Assembly (NCBI GenBank): GCA_029975915.1
Contig: JARKOC010000365.1
Coordinates: 1 to 37,434, forward strand
Length of the DNA: 37,434 nucleotides
Direction: 5' to 3'
DNA from: Bryobacteraceae bacterium
GTDB lineage: Bacteria > Acidobacteriota > Terriglobia > Bryobacterales > Bryobacteraceae
The notes beneath the pieces are model-generated. The model worked only from the letters and a program-made list of their open reading frames with translations. It had not been told where the DNA came from and made no database searches. Every line of letters starts with the position of its first letter. Position 1 is the first letter of the stretch. Position numbers and translations under genes: made by a program. Shown piece after piece: positions 1-9,900 of the stretch.

Positions 1-219
1 GGCAGGGCGGGTGTTCAGCCAGTCCTGGACATCGGAAGGGGCATAGCGGACCAGTTGGCCGACCTTGCGGTAGCGGGGGCCCTTTCCTTCTCCGCGCCAG
101 TAGCGGAGCGTGGCCACGGAGACGCGAATCCACCGCGCCACATCCCGCTCGTCCAGCAAGGTTTGGATCGTCGGCTCGCCTGTTTCTCGGCTCTCCGCGC
201 TTGTTCGATTCGGTTCCAC
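1..219 (-). CDS. Excisionase/MerR-like helix-turn-helix protein (3' end outside window)
   Basis: A small DNA-binding protein of the excisionase/AlpA (HTH_17) type, cut off by the window edge. The frame encodes LLDERDVARWIRVSVATLRY followed by WRGEGKGPRYRKVG, then a V-R-Y and a segment like SDVQDWL. This is the usual order for this fold: helix-turn-helix, a basic wing, and a closing D-x-x-x-W-L helix. The frame is open to base 1. Upstream there is an in-frame TGA about 36 bases before the GTG at 219, so that GTG is the most upstream possible start. A longer open frame in another register (15-293) is compositionally poor and shows no domain. Such proteins act as recombination directionality factors or transcriptional activators in prophages and integrative elements, which fits the phage genes at the other end of the window. 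No integrase is visible here. Confidence 0.75.
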   Translation of the reverse strand, partial: MEPNRTSAESRETGEPTIQTLLDERDVARWIRVSVATLRYWRGEGKGPRYRKVGQLVRYAPSDVQDWLNTRPA

Positions 220-289
220 GCGCCCATGATCGGGTGAGAGGCCTGTAGGGGCTCAATGTAGGGGATGTAGGTGGAAATGTAGGGGCCGA

Positions 290-1156
290 TCAAGGCCGGG
301 TGCGCTGGTCGCGCTGAAGCAGTTTCTCGATTCTGAGGGCGCGCTCCCCGCCGTCCGGAATCTCATCCTTGCCGAGCTTCCACTTGTTCAGATCGGACCG
401 GTTCACGTTGGCCCATTCCGCAATATCCGTCACCGTGGCGTGATGATCCTTGCAGAACTTCCGGATCAGCGCTTGACGGCCAGACTTCGGCGTGGGAGCC
501 AGAGGCTTCTCGAACGCCTCGGCTGTTTGGCGATACAGGTCGGCGTAGGCCTCGAAGTCGACCACGAGGTGACCGTCGTGGATGCGCGCCCATTCGCTGA
601 GCCGGAGAAATGCGCGGCCGGATTCCCGCCACATGGCGTCCAGAGGCAGTTGATCCGGACACACGATGATTGGCGCGGGCGAACCCGCCAGCTTCGGTGA
701 CGCCCGCAGAACGTCAAGCGAATCCGGCCAGGCGATTCCCTGTACCAGAAAGAACTCCGCCGTGTGGCCGCTCACTTGTCGGCGACCGAGTTGCCAGACG
801 CGGCCCGGCGAAATGGGGTGCATCCCGCCGGTCAGCCCAAGCTGCCCGATCAGCAGCGCGCCGAGCTTTTCGAAATCCAACTCCCACTGCTGGAGTCTTT
901 CCCTCGCGATGCGCACCAGGCCGTGTTGTGGGCAGTGGATGCGTGGGTCTGGGCCGATGTCCAGGATTAGGTCGCATGGCTCCCCGTCCGCGCAGATTTC
1001 GCACGTCGCATACTCCGCATCGGCAGCTTTCCGCAGGATGCCGAGACGCAGAATTGCATCGCGCTCCTCCGCTGGCCATCGGCGCGTTTCGTCGTAGCCG
1101 AAAACATGCCCGGCGAGATCAGCTCGACTGAGAAGTTGCGTCAGCGGACTGTCCAC
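290..1156 (-). CDS. Unknown protein with Cys cluster and C-terminal HTH-like region
   Basis: I do not recognise the family of this 288-residue protein. Near residues 51-80 there is a Cys/His cluster (CEIC, then C, then C-x-x-H), which could bind one zinc. The C-terminal ~60 residues (from about ALIRKFCKDHH) have the pattern of a Cro/XRE-like helix-turn-helix: TVTDIAEWANV, a turn, then RSDLNKWKLGK. The ATG at 1156 lies inside the end of the upstream gene (38-base overlap), so the two minus-strand genes are probably translationally coupled. The pair runs away from the defence operon and shares its upstream control region, so it may be an accessory pair of the island or part of the host element. 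A nucleic-acid-binding role is inferred only from the HTH-like and Cys motifs. Confidence 0.75.
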   Translation of the reverse strand: MDSPLTQLLSRADLAGHVFGYDETRRWPAEERDAILRLGILRKAADAEYATCEICADGEPCDLILDIGPDPRIHCPQHGLVRIARERLQQWELDFEKLGALLIGQLGLTGGMHPISPGRVWQLGRRQVSGHTAEFFLVQGIAWPDSLDVLRASPKLAGSPAPIIVCPDQLPLDAMWRESGRAFLRLSEWARIHDGHLVVDFEAYADLYRQTAEAFEKPLAPTPKSGRQALIRKFCKDHHATVTDIAEWANVNRSDLNKWKLGKDEIPDGGERALRIEKLLQRDQRTRP

Positions 1157-2306
1157 GGATCACTCCCGACCGTTTCAGGCACGTGCGGATCTTGTTGTGC
1201 TCGGTCGTGTCCTTCAGATTGCACGTATTGCTGGCGCTGATATTGAAGGTGACGCTGGCAGGACGCCGGCTGCCGTTGGCCACCTGGGCCTTGATCGTCA
1301 CATGCTCGACTGTCAGCTGGTTCAGCGGCAGGTGCGCCTCGTTCAGGCCTCTCTTGATGAAATCGTGCAGCTGCGGCTTCGGAATCCGCGGCTGCGCCCC
1401 GAACGTGATCCGCCCACCATTGGCGCCCGCGGCCGCCAGCCGCATGGCGCAGAGTTCCATTGACCTGACTCCATCCAGGCTATTGGTAGCGAAACGGAAG
1501 TTCGGATCCTTCAGCTTCTCCAGATCGAACGCCAACTGCTCCTCAAGCGGCAGCGTGACGTCGTGCCGAAGGATGCTGCTGACGAAGTCCTGTGCCAGGC
1601 TGCGGCGGAACTCCTTGTCGCCTTCGGCGTACATCTCGAAGGCGCCGCTCGCCGGCTCGTAGCGGTATACAACGTCGAACGCCCGCTGCTGAGTAGAGCG
1701 CTTCAACTGGTTCGAGTCCTCGAAGTGCACCACGGATTCCGGATGGTCCGAAATGTAGATCATGACGTAGAGGGCGTCGCCACGCCAGTGAGCTTCGACC
1801 TCGCTGTACTCTCCCCGGTCGTCGAGTTCCCGGTAACGCGCCACGACCGCATCTTTAAGCTGCGTGAGCGAGCCGGGTTCGGTCGATGGCTCGGCCGCCG
1901 GGATGTCCTGCCTGGGCTGCCAATGCCGCTTCAGTCCGTCTGCCCAGGCAAACTGGCTGGCGACACGAAAGACGTCGGGGTGTTCGAGGAGCACGCGGAA
2001 CACCTTGTCTGCGGTGCTCCCTTTGCCCATCGCTGAGGCAACCCGCTCCCGGTCCGTGCCCGCAGATTCCAGAAGCGTTTGCAGTCCGCGCCTCGAGCAA
2101 AGGCCGAATACGTTTTCGAAATCGACCCAGACGGCATGCCGATCCTTGGCCGGCAGGGCCATCCAGGCGGTGTGCAGGGGCTCGACCGATTCGCCGAGGC
2201 CGTCCCAATTAAAACCATCGAGCAGGCGACGCTGCTCGAAGTAGATGCGCAACAACGGCGACGACACAAGGCGAAGAAAGTGGCGCGGTGTAAATTCCAT
2301 CCGCAT
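1119..2306 (-). CDS. Unknown protein, first gene of the minus-strand pair
   Basis: I do not recognise this family. The protein begins MRMEFTPRHFLRLV and continues with a helical, charged N-terminal half (a 'WVDFENVFGL' stretch, then a Thr/Lys-rich segment). The middle is beta-rich ('EAHWRGDALYVMIYISDHPE', then YRYEPASGAFEMYAEGD), and the C-terminal part includes F-x-I-K/H-rich strands. No catalytic motif or membrane segment is obvious. The frame is open up to 2369, but the start at 2306 is preferred. It has AGGGG about six bases upstream, and a TAGAAT box at 2354-2359 would lie inside the longer reading. ATG 2300 is a further alternative. The gene is divergent from the XRE-ImmA gene and overlaps the next minus-strand gene by 38 bases. 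Confidence 0.75.
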   Translation of the reverse strand: MRMEFTPRHFLRLVSSPLLRIYFEQRRLLDGFNWDGLGESVEPLHTAWMALPAKDRHAVWVDFENVFGLCSRRGLQTLLESAGTDRERVASAMGKGSTADKVFRVLLEHPDVFRVASQFAWADGLKRHWQPRQDIPAAEPSTEPGSLTQLKDAVVARYRELDDRGEYSEVEAHWRGDALYVMIYISDHPESVVHFEDSNQLKRSTQQRAFDVVYRYEPASGAFEMYAEGDKEFRRSLAQDFVSSILRHDVTLPLEEQLAFDLEKLKDPNFRFATNSLDGVRSMELCAMRLAAAGANGGRITFGAQPRIPKPQLHDFIKRGLNEAHLPLNQLTVEHVTIKAQVANGSRRPASVTFNISASNTCNLKDTTEHNKIRTCLKRSGVIRGQSADATSQSS

Positions 2307-2353
2307 GGTTTGCCCCTGAATCGATGGTTGTTTTCCGACGAAGCGGAGACCCA

Positions 2354-2383
2354 ATTCTAACACCGACATCCGTATCTTTACAA
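2354..2383 (-). promoter_or_regulatory. Candidate promoter for the minus-strand pair
   Basis: Read on the minus strand, TTGTAA (2383-2378) is followed after 18 bases by TAGAAT (2359-2354). These match the sigma-70 consensus at four of six and five of six positions. A transcript starting near 2347 would leave a leader of about 40 bases before ATG 2306, with AGGGG in place. The -35 box overlaps the inverted repeat at 2376-2394, so a protein bound there would compete with polymerase. Found by eye only. Confidence 0.4.
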
Positions 2384-2394
2384 TCCCAGTAAAG
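2376..2394. promoter_or_regulatory. Inverted repeat, candidate operator of the XRE-ImmA regulator
   Basis: Perfect 6-base arms CTTTAC and GTAAAG are separated by 7 bases. The site lies between two divergent genes, one of which encodes an XRE-family regulator, and it overlaps the -35-like boxes on both strands (TTGTAA on minus; TTTACA at 2377-2382 on plus, with TAACCT at 2400-2405 seventeen bases later). Dyads of this size are typical of Cro/CI-like repressors, so autoregulation and joint control of both directions is a reasonable inference. Binding is not shown by sequence alone. Confidence 0.45.
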
Positions 2395-2442
2395 GGTGAT
2401 AACCTTCATCTGATTGAGCCGAAAGGCAGAAAGGACCCTTCC

Positions 2443-3705
2443 ATGTCCGTGAGTGCGCAGGAAATGGGGCGGAGGTTGCGCGCGGCGCGCGAATCGTGCG
2501 GTATGACGCAGGAGGATGTGGCGCGTCGCCTCGGAGTCTCCCGACCGACGGTCGCGCAGATGGAGCTGGGCAACCGCGCCGCCACCAGTATCGAGTTGGA
2601 TAAACTCGCCTACCTGTTCGGCCGCGACATCCGGGAGTTCGTGGCCGACACCTTTGAAGAGGAGGACGCACTGGCCGTCCTCTTTCGCGCTGAGCCGGAA
2701 ATCGCCAATCACGAGGACGTTGCCGACCGCCTGCGCGCCTGCATCGCGCTCGGCCGTGAAGTGACGAACCTCGAAGGTCTCCTGGGCATCGACCGGGACC
2801 TGACTGGCACGGTGAGCTACCAGGTGGCGGTGCCGCGGTCCCGATGGGATGCAATCCAGCAAGGCGAGCGCGCGGCCGAGCAGGAGCGCCGCCGCCTGGG
2901 CCTCGGGTGGGCTCCGGCCCCCCCGTTGCCTGAGCTCTTGGAGACTCAAGGCGTCCGGACGGGAGTTGTCGATCTTCCAGAGGAGATCTCAGGAATCACG
3001 ATCAGCAACCAGAGCGCCGGCCTCTTCATCGTGGCCAACCGACAGCATGCGCCGGCGCGGCGCCGATTCTCTTTCGCCCACGAGTACGCGCACGTGCTCT
3101 TCGATCGGCGCATGAAGGGCATCGTGACCCGTTCCTCCGAACGCGACGACCTGATTGAAGTCCGGGCAAACGCCTTCGCCGCAGCGTTCCTCATGCCCCC
3201 CGAGGGGATCCGGCAATTCGTGGCCGCCCTCGGTAAAGGCCAGCCCAGCAGAGCGATTGCCCAAGTATTCGATGAGGCGGGAGCGGTCCAGGCAGAGGGC
3301 CGTGCGGCGCCCGGTAGCCAGGACATTCAGCTCTATGACGTCGTACACCTGGCACATTACTTCGGCGTCAGCCGCCTGGCGGCGCTCTTCCGGCTTCGCA
3401 ATCTCAAGCTGCTGACCCAGGTGGAGTTGGACGACCTGAGGTCGGCAGATGAAGCTGGCCACGGCCTCGAGTTAGCTCGGCTGCTGAACCTGCCGGATGC
3501 CGAACACAGCGACGACGCTGATGGGTTCCGACACCGCGTGCTCGGTTTGGCCATGGAGGCGCTCCGTCGAGATCTGATCACACGCGCGAAGTTCGCTGGT
3601 GTCGCAACATTACTAGGGATGCAAGAGGAAGGGATCACTCAACTGCTAGATCGATCAGGCTTGGATGGTGGCGCCAATTCCCCGGCAGAGGTGAATGCCA
3701 AGTGA
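2443..3705 (+). CDS. XRE regulator fused to ImmA/IrrE metallopeptidase
   Basis: This 420-residue two-domain protein heads the defence operon. Residues 6-65 form a Cro/CI-type helix-turn-helix (MGRRLRAARESCGMTQEDVA, then VSRPTVAQMELG). The middle of the protein carries a zinc peptidase motif, HEYAH at residues 213-217, preceded by RRRFSFA and followed by an E-x-R-A-N-A-FAAAFLMP segment that supplies the third ligand region. This is the ImmA/IrrE (COG2856) architecture. Known members of this class respond to DNA damage or phage signals and relieve repression by cleaving a repressor; here regulator and protease are in one chain. AGGA lies upstream of ATG 2443, and the 3' end overlaps the next gene by GTGA. 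Its likely role is regulation of the downstream operon through the inverted repeat at 2376-2394. A toxin-antitoxin role is the alternative. Confidence 0.9.
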   Translation: MSVSAQEMGRRLRAARESCGMTQEDVARRLGVSRPTVAQMELGNRAATSIELDKLAYLFGRDIREFVADTFEEEDALAVLFRAEPEIANHEDVADRLRACIALGREVTNLEGLLGIDRDLTGTVSYQVAVPRSRWDAIQQGERAAEQERRRLGLGWAPAPPLPELLETQGVRTGVVDLPEEISGITISNQSAGLFIVANRQHAPARRRFSFAHEYAHVLFDRRMKGIVTRSSERDDLIEVRANAFAAAFLMPPEGIRQFVAALGKGQPSRAIAQVFDEAGAVQAEGRAAPGSQDIQLYDVVHLAHYFGVSRLAALFRLRNLKLLTQVELDDLRSADEAGHGLELARLLNLPDAEHSDDADGFRHRVLGLAMEALRRDLITRAKFAGVATLLGMQEEGITQLLDRSGLDGGANSPAEVNAK

Positions 3706-6700
3706 CCAACACTGCCGCGGAGCCCGTGGGGAGCTTCAAGACGCCACGCGTCGGCATGCTGGCCAAGATCCGCAACCGGCGTGGCGTCGTTGCGTCTGTT
3801 GAACCATTCGACGGCGCGGGTGAGGGACGCCTGCATCTCGTGCGGATCGAATACACCGACACCGATGGGATTGCCGAAGATACCGTCCTTTGGGAACGCG
3901 AGGAATCCACCGATCTGTTAGAGCCGCACTCCCTTCCGCGGGTGGACGTTGAACCTCGAATGGATCCTGGGGAGTTTGACGCCCTGGTAAGAGCTACACG
4001 GTGGGGTGCGTTGAGACCGTTCCTCGATCCCGACGGCTCCGGCAAACGGTCCGAATTCAGCGCTTCATCTCCATTCTTCGGCGCCGTTCAGGTTGACGAC
4101 TTCCAACTGGTGCCGCTGCTTCAGGCTCTTCGGATGCCGCGCGTGTCCATCCTTCTGGCGGACGACGTCGGTCTCGGAAAGACGGTCGAGGCGGGCCTGG
4201 TGCTCACTGAGTTGCTGCTCCGCCGGCGGATTCGCCGCGTTCTGGTCTTGACTCCCGCGTCACTACGGCAGCAGTGGCAGGATGAGATGAAGTCGAAGTT
4301 CGCTCTGAGCTTCGATCTCATCGACCGGCAGGAAACGCACCAACTCCAAAAGCGCCTCGGCCTGGATGCAAATCCCTGGCGCGTCTTCCCCAGGATCATT
4401 GCTTCCTATCACTATTTGCGGCAACCGGACATCTTGCAGCAGTTTCTGGCAACCTGTCGCGCCGATGGCACCGGTCCGGTCCGCGCCCAGCTTCCGTGGG
4501 ATCTGCTGGTTGTCGACGAAGCACACAATCTAATGCCGTCGAGTTTTGGCCGGGACAGCCAGTTGGTCGGCATGCTGCGGACGATTAGCCCGTTCTTCGA
4601 GCACAAGCTGTTCCTCACGGCCACTCCGCACAACGGCCACACGAGATCATTCTCAGGACTGCTCGAACTGCTCGATCCCGTTCGATTCACGCAGACGAGC
4701 GAATTCAAGCCCGAGGAACGCAGGCGGGTGGAAGAAGTTGTGGTCCGGCGATTGAAGAGCGAAATCAATGAGGTTGACCAACAGGCCGGACGGACTCCGC
4801 GATTCGCGTTTCGGACACCGTCTCCGGTCCCGCTTTACTTCGGGCGCGAAGAGAGAATCCTCTCAGCGGCCGTCCTGGAATTCCGCAAAGCTGTAAAGTC
4901 CCTGATCGTTTCGTCATCGAAGGCCGAGCAACTGGCGGGATCCTTCGCCATTGAAATCCTCACCAAACGCCTTCTCTCCGGGCCGTATACATTTGCTGAG
5001 TCCTGGCACCGCTTCAAGGCCGGCGCTATCGGCGAAACGATGGCGGACCCGTCACTCGTGTCCGCCGCCAAGAAGGCCGCCGAGGAAGACCTCGAGGATG
5101 ACCAGGAGATGGAGAGCCGGACGCAGCACGCCGTCCAGACGGTGGGTGCCTGGATGCGCCCGATGCTGGAAACGCTCAAAGTCGAGATACGCCATGTCGA
5201 TCAGGCGCTCGACGCTCTCGGCCTCAACCAGCCCGGCGCGGCGCCTCAGTTTGACGAAAGGTTCGACCGTTTTCACCGCTTGATCGAGGAGCGTCTTCGA
5301 ACCGGCAAGCAATGGCGTGCTGATGAACGTCTCGTCCTCTTCACCGAGTACAAAACCACGCTCGATTACCTGGAACGCCGCCTTCAAGATATCTATCCAG
5401 ATCACGAGGACCGCATCAGGGTCATGTACGGGAGCCAAACCAGGCGTGGCCGCCAGAGCCGGGAACAGCTCATCAAGGCCTTCAACGATCCCGACGACCC
5501 GGTACGGGTCCTGATCGCCACCGACGTCGCATCCGAGGGTCTGAATCTCCAGGAGACTGCGCGTTACGTCATGCACTGGGACATCCCGTGGAATCCGTCG
5601 CGTCTCGAACAGCGCAACGGACGCATCGACCGCCACGGACAGGCGCGGGATGTCACCGTGTTTCATTTCACCAGCGACGACGACGCCGACATGCACTTCA
5701 TCGCTCACGTTGTCGCGAAGGTTCACGAGATCCGTGAGGACCTTGGTTCCGTGGGAGAGGTTTTCGACGCAGCGTTTGAGCGGCGCTTTGTCGATCTCGA
5801 TGAGGCTGAGCCCTTGCTCTCCCTTCTCGACAAGGACGTCGACTCCAGCAAAGGCAGGGCGGCCGTTCCCCGTCCGGCCACGTTGGACACCGGCGCACAG
5901 TACGCGGCACAACTGACAGAACTCGCCCACCATGTGGACCTTTCTCCAGACACGCTTCGGGACACCCTGGACGTTGCTCTGGGAATCGGTGTCAGCAGGC
6001 CTCGCTTGGAAGGTCCTGACGGCAAGGGGCGGATGAAGCTACGCCACCCTTTGCCACCGCACTGGGAATCACTCATCGACGACACTTTGCGCCTCGCCAC
6101 AGAGGACGGCCGCCTCGGACCGCTGCCGCAGATTGTCTTTGATCCGCAGCACTTCATCGAGGTGATTCAGGATCGTCCCGTCTTCCGGCCTTCCAAGGAC
6201 ACCGTGCTCCTGCACCTCGGGCATCCGCTCTTCCGGCACGCACTCGGCAGGTTTGCCCGTCTGCGGTTTCCCGGCGGTGACGAGGCGCACCCGATCAGCC
6301 GCTGGACCTGCCGCGTGGGTGGAGTTGCCCCAGGCGTGGACGCCATGGTCCTCTTGACGGTCGAGGAAATGGCCGTAAACGATCTCCGCGAGCCATTTCA
6401 TCACTGGGTTCGAACGTACCGCTTCACAGTAAGAAACGGCGAACTCAGCGGCCCGCTTCCCTACTTGCCTCCGTCCGACGACAGGCCGGCAACCGTCGCG
6501 GCCGGGGATCAGGCCGTTCAGAAGGCCAGGGACATTTGGAATGAAATCGACGGCGATCTTCGGGCCTTCACGAAAAAGCAGGCGGAATCTCTGACGGCAG
6601 GCCTTCAGCAACTTCTAGGGCAAGCCGGTAAGGACGCACTCAAAGACGAAAAGGAACGCTTCGCACACCGCCTGAAAGAGGTTCAGCGGGCGATGAGCGA

Positions 6701-6980
6701 GACTTCGATCGCCAAGCTGGAGAAGGAACGCGACCAACTCGTCCAGGAAATGAAACAGCGCTCCCTGCTGGCCGAGACGGAGCGGGAACAAGAAGCCCGG
6801 CTGCGGAACCTCGAAGAAGAGCTGGAGTTGCGAACACGGCACTACCAGGAGTTGCTCGACGGCCTGCAGGTTGAGCAGACCCGTGTACTGGAGCAAGTCC
6901 TGCCTCGCCGATACCAGCTCCGAAATCAGGCGCAGGTCTTCCCCGTCGCGGTCGAAATCCGCCTTCCGGAGGGCATCTGA
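3702..6980 (+). CDS. drmD-like: DrmD-like SNF2-family helicase
   Basis: This 1,092-residue SF2 ATPase of the SNF2 type closely resembles DrmD of class 1 DISARM in length and motif style. Motif I is ADDVGLGKTVEAG (Lys160), the DEAH box is at residues 272-275, motif III is LTATPHNG, and motif V/VI runs from ATDVASEGLNLQ to LEQRNGRIDRHGQ near residue 637. A long coiled coil rich in Glu, Lys, Arg and Leu covers about residues 975-1072. DISARM helicases are thought to act on incoming DNA together with the methylase. The GTG start overlaps the stop of the XRE-ImmA gene and has AGAGGTG upstream. The methylase gene begins three bases after its stop, the same helicase-methylase adjacency as drmD-drmMI. 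No key helicase residue is missing. Confidence 0.9.
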   Translation: MTNTAAEPVGSFKTPRVGMLAKIRNRRGVVASVEPFDGAGEGRLHLVRIEYTDTDGIAEDTVLWEREESTDLLEPHSLPRVDVEPRMDPGEFDALVRATRWGALRPFLDPDGSGKRSEFSASSPFFGAVQVDDFQLVPLLQALRMPRVSILLADDVGLGKTVEAGLVLTELLLRRRIRRVLVLTPASLRQQWQDEMKSKFALSFDLIDRQETHQLQKRLGLDANPWRVFPRIIASYHYLRQPDILQQFLATCRADGTGPVRAQLPWDLLVVDEAHNLMPSSFGRDSQLVGMLRTISPFFEHKLFLTATPHNGHTRSFSGLLELLDPVRFTQTSEFKPEERRRVEEVVVRRLKSEINEVDQQAGRTPRFAFRTPSPVPLYFGREERILSAAVLEFRKAVKSLIVSSSKAEQLAGSFAIEILTKRLLSGPYTFAESWHRFKAGAIGETMADPSLVSAAKKAAEEDLEDDQEMESRTQHAVQTVGAWMRPMLETLKVEIRHVDQALDALGLNQPGAAPQFDERFDRFHRLIEERLRTGKQWRADERLVLFTEYKTTLDYLERRLQDIYPDHEDRIRVMYGSQTRRGRQSREQLIKAFNDPDDPVRVLIATDVASEGLNLQETARYVMHWDIPWNPSRLEQRNGRIDRHGQARDVTVFHFTSDDDADMHFIAHVVAKVHEIREDLGSVGEVFDAAFERRFVDLDEAEPLLSLLDKDVDSSKGRAAVPRPATLDTGAQYAAQLTELAHHVDLSPDTLRDTLDVALGIGVSRPRLEGPDGKGRMKLRHPLPPHWESLIDDTLRLATEDGRLGPLPQIVFDPQHFIEVIQDRPVFRPSKDTVLLHLGHPLFRHALGRFARLRFPGGDEAHPISRWTCRVGGVAPGVDAMVLLTVEEMAVNDLREPFHHWVRTYRFTVRNGELSGPLPYLPPSDDRPATVAAGDQAVQKARDIWNEIDGDLRAFTKKQAESLTAGLQQLLGQAGKDALKDEKERFAHRLKEVQRAMSETSIAKLEKERDQLVQEMKQRSLLAETEREQEARLRNLEEELELRTRHYQELLDGLQVEQTRVLEQVLPRRYQLRNQAQVFPVAVEIRLPEGI

Positions 6981-6982
6981 TC

Positions 6983-9900
6983 ATGCAGCGCACAGAAGCC
7001 CTCGAGCAGTACGGCTGGTGGAGCGATCTGAAGCACGGCGGCCTGTTGATCGCGCCTGCCCGCCTGGCAGACTACTTCCCGGAAACGCAGCCGCCACTTC
7101 CGGACTACCTCACCGAAAAACTTAGGACAGCGGTGCAGCGAATGCAGGACGGGCAGTCGAACGCGCTCACCGGCCTGCTCGACACCGTCCTCGAAGACCT
7201 GCTCAAACTCGACCCGCAGTACTGGCACAAAGGACCTTCCGTCCCGAGCACGTGGTCTCACCGGGCCGTAAGCGGCGAGGTCGTTAAACCTCGTCGCGTC
7301 TGGGAACCTCCTGAGGGTGTGCCATTGCCCGTCTTCACCTCCGACACCCGCCGTCTGGGCGTGCACTCCGGCCGCCGCGATGTGGCTCGCGTGGTGGATT
7401 GGCTCCGGCGCAGTTCCCGAAAGATCGCCTTGCTCACCAACGGGCATCAGTGGCGACTGATCTATGCGGGGCTCGACACCGAGGCCTGGTGCGAATGGGA
7501 TATCGATTTCTGGTTCGAAGAGGGCGCGCCAAGCGGGCAGGTGCTCGCTCTTCTTTGCCTGCTGCGGCCGGAGGCGCTGACTCCCAAAGCGGCCACAAAG
7601 GCGGGCGAGTCCGGGGCGCCCCTGATTCAGGCCATCGACGCCACGCGCCGCGGCCAGGCAGAACTCACCGCCGCACTGGGCGAGAGAGTCCGTGAAGCGG
7701 TGGAGTTCCTGATCCAGGCGTCGGCAGAGGTGCTGAAGCTGTTGGGTGGGGATGGCCAGAAGGATGTCCAGCCGCGCGACGTTTATATCGCTGCGACTCG
7801 CATGGTGATGCGCTGCGTTGTTATCCTTTTCGCCGAGGCACGCGACCTCCTACCTCGGGACAACAGGATCTACTACGACTCCTACAGCCTTCAGGGACTG
7901 CGCGAGCAACTGGACCGCCTGGCCGGCGGCCGCTCCAAGGACCGCCTGCGTCATCTGTACGCCGCGTGGCCGCGCCTGATTTCCCTGTTCCGGCTGGTCT
8001 ATTTCGGCTCTGCCCATGAGGCCATGCCGGTCACGCGCTACGCCGGGGGCCTCTTTCAGCCGGGCGACCCGGCGTCCGAGGATCCGGTGTCACGCGCCAT
8101 CGCGGCCTTCGAGAATCCCCGCAATGCGCCGTCGGACTACTGGATTCATCGCATCCTGGAACTCCTCACGCGGAGCCGTGTGAAGGTGCGCCAGGGCCTC
8201 CGCACGATGGAAGTGGAAACCCCCATCGACTTCTCCGACCTCTCCAGCGAGTACATCGGCATCCTCTACGAGAGCCTGCTCGACTATCAGCTCCGCCAGG
8301 CGCCGCACAACGAGCCGATCGTCTTCCTGAGCCTCGGGGATCAACCTGCGCTTCCGTTCATGCGCCTGCAAGCCATCAGCAGCGACACGCTCGCCAAGAT
8401 GTTCGAGAAGTTCAAGCAGAAAGCGCAGAAGTCGCTCAGCGAGGACGAGGAGGACGCCGAGGAGACCGAAGCCGACGAGTCCGAGGTGGAAGAGGCCGCC
8501 GAAAGCGAAGGACAAGCCGAAGAGGGTGAAGCCCAAGCGGGTGAGCCCAGCGAGGCTGACCGCGAGGTCCTGGACACGGAACTGGAGGACAAAGTCCTGA
8601 ACTGGGCGCGCCAGGCCGTGGTCGATGCCAAGATCGTCAAGAAGCCGCGCGGAAAGCTCGACCAGCGCAAGCAAAAAGAGTACGACGATTCTCTCAACCA
8701 GGCGGCGCAACAACTGTACACGCGCGTGGTGCGGCCGGGCGACTGGTACTTGGTTCGCGAGGGCGCCACCCGCAAAGGCTCAGGCACTTTCTATACCCGG
8801 CCTCAGCTCGCCTCTCCCATTACGCGCCGCGCCCTGCAGCCATTGCTTTACGACGGCGATGCGCCCCGAACACCGGAACAGATCCTGGCGCTTCGCATCT
8901 GCGATCCAGCGATGGGTTCTGGTTCCTTTCTGATCTCGGCGCTACGCTACACCTCGAAGGCGCTGCTCGAAAGCCTATATCGTCATGGACGCCTCGTGCC
9001 TCGAGGCGATGGAACCGTGGCCCGGCTCGCCGATGGCCTGCCAGTAGACCATCCGTCGCAGGAGACGCTGCCGCTCCCTTTGCAGCACCCGCAGTTCGAT
9101 GACTACCTGGAAGCGCGTCTTCGCCGGCACGTCGTGGAGCGGTGTCTGTACGGCGTCGATAACGACCTCCTTGCCGTTGAACTTGGCCGCATGTCGCTGT
9201 GGGTGGAGACGATGGACCCGCGCCTGCCGTTCGGGTTCCTGAATCACAAGCTCAAGCACGGCAACTCGCTCGTCGGGTGCTGGTTCGATCGATTCCAGGA
9301 CTATCCCGTGATGGCTTGGGAGCGCGAGGGCGGCGACAAGAACCACGAGCGCTTCGTCCACCATTTCCGCCTCACCGCCGGGCGCGGCAAGACCGCCGGT
9401 TCCAAGAAAGGCGACAAGTGGACCGTCGCCATCAAGCAGAAGAAAGACAACCTCGTCCTCGCCGAACTCAAGAAGCTGATCCTGGGCAAGAAACAACCCG
9501 CGTTTGCGTTTGTCGAGGAGCAGCTCTCTCCGGCCAAGGTTCACGATCAGGTCCTTGCCGTCTTCGAGCGTCTTCACAACTTGCCGGTACATGAGGTCGA
9601 AGAACGGAAGCGGGTGTATGAACAAGAGATCGCGGCATCTCCTGCCTTCCGGGAACTCAAGGACGCCTTCGACACCTGGTGCGCGATCTGGTTCTGGCCG
9701 GCGGACCTGCTGGACATAGCGCCCTACCCGGCCAACCTGCTGAACCCGCCGGAGGAGACCCGCCAGATGGTCCGCCTCCTTTTCCGGCGCCACCATTTCT
9801 TCCATTGGGAGTTGGAATTCCCCGACGTCTTCACCGGGCCGGATTCCGGTTTCGATGCCATGATCGGCAATCCGCCGTGGGAGATTCAGAAGCCCAACTC

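Noticed and set aside
15..293. Minus-strand open frame at the left edge
   Set aside because: It is out of frame with the clear HTH_17 excisionase-like reading (1-219) and has no domain.
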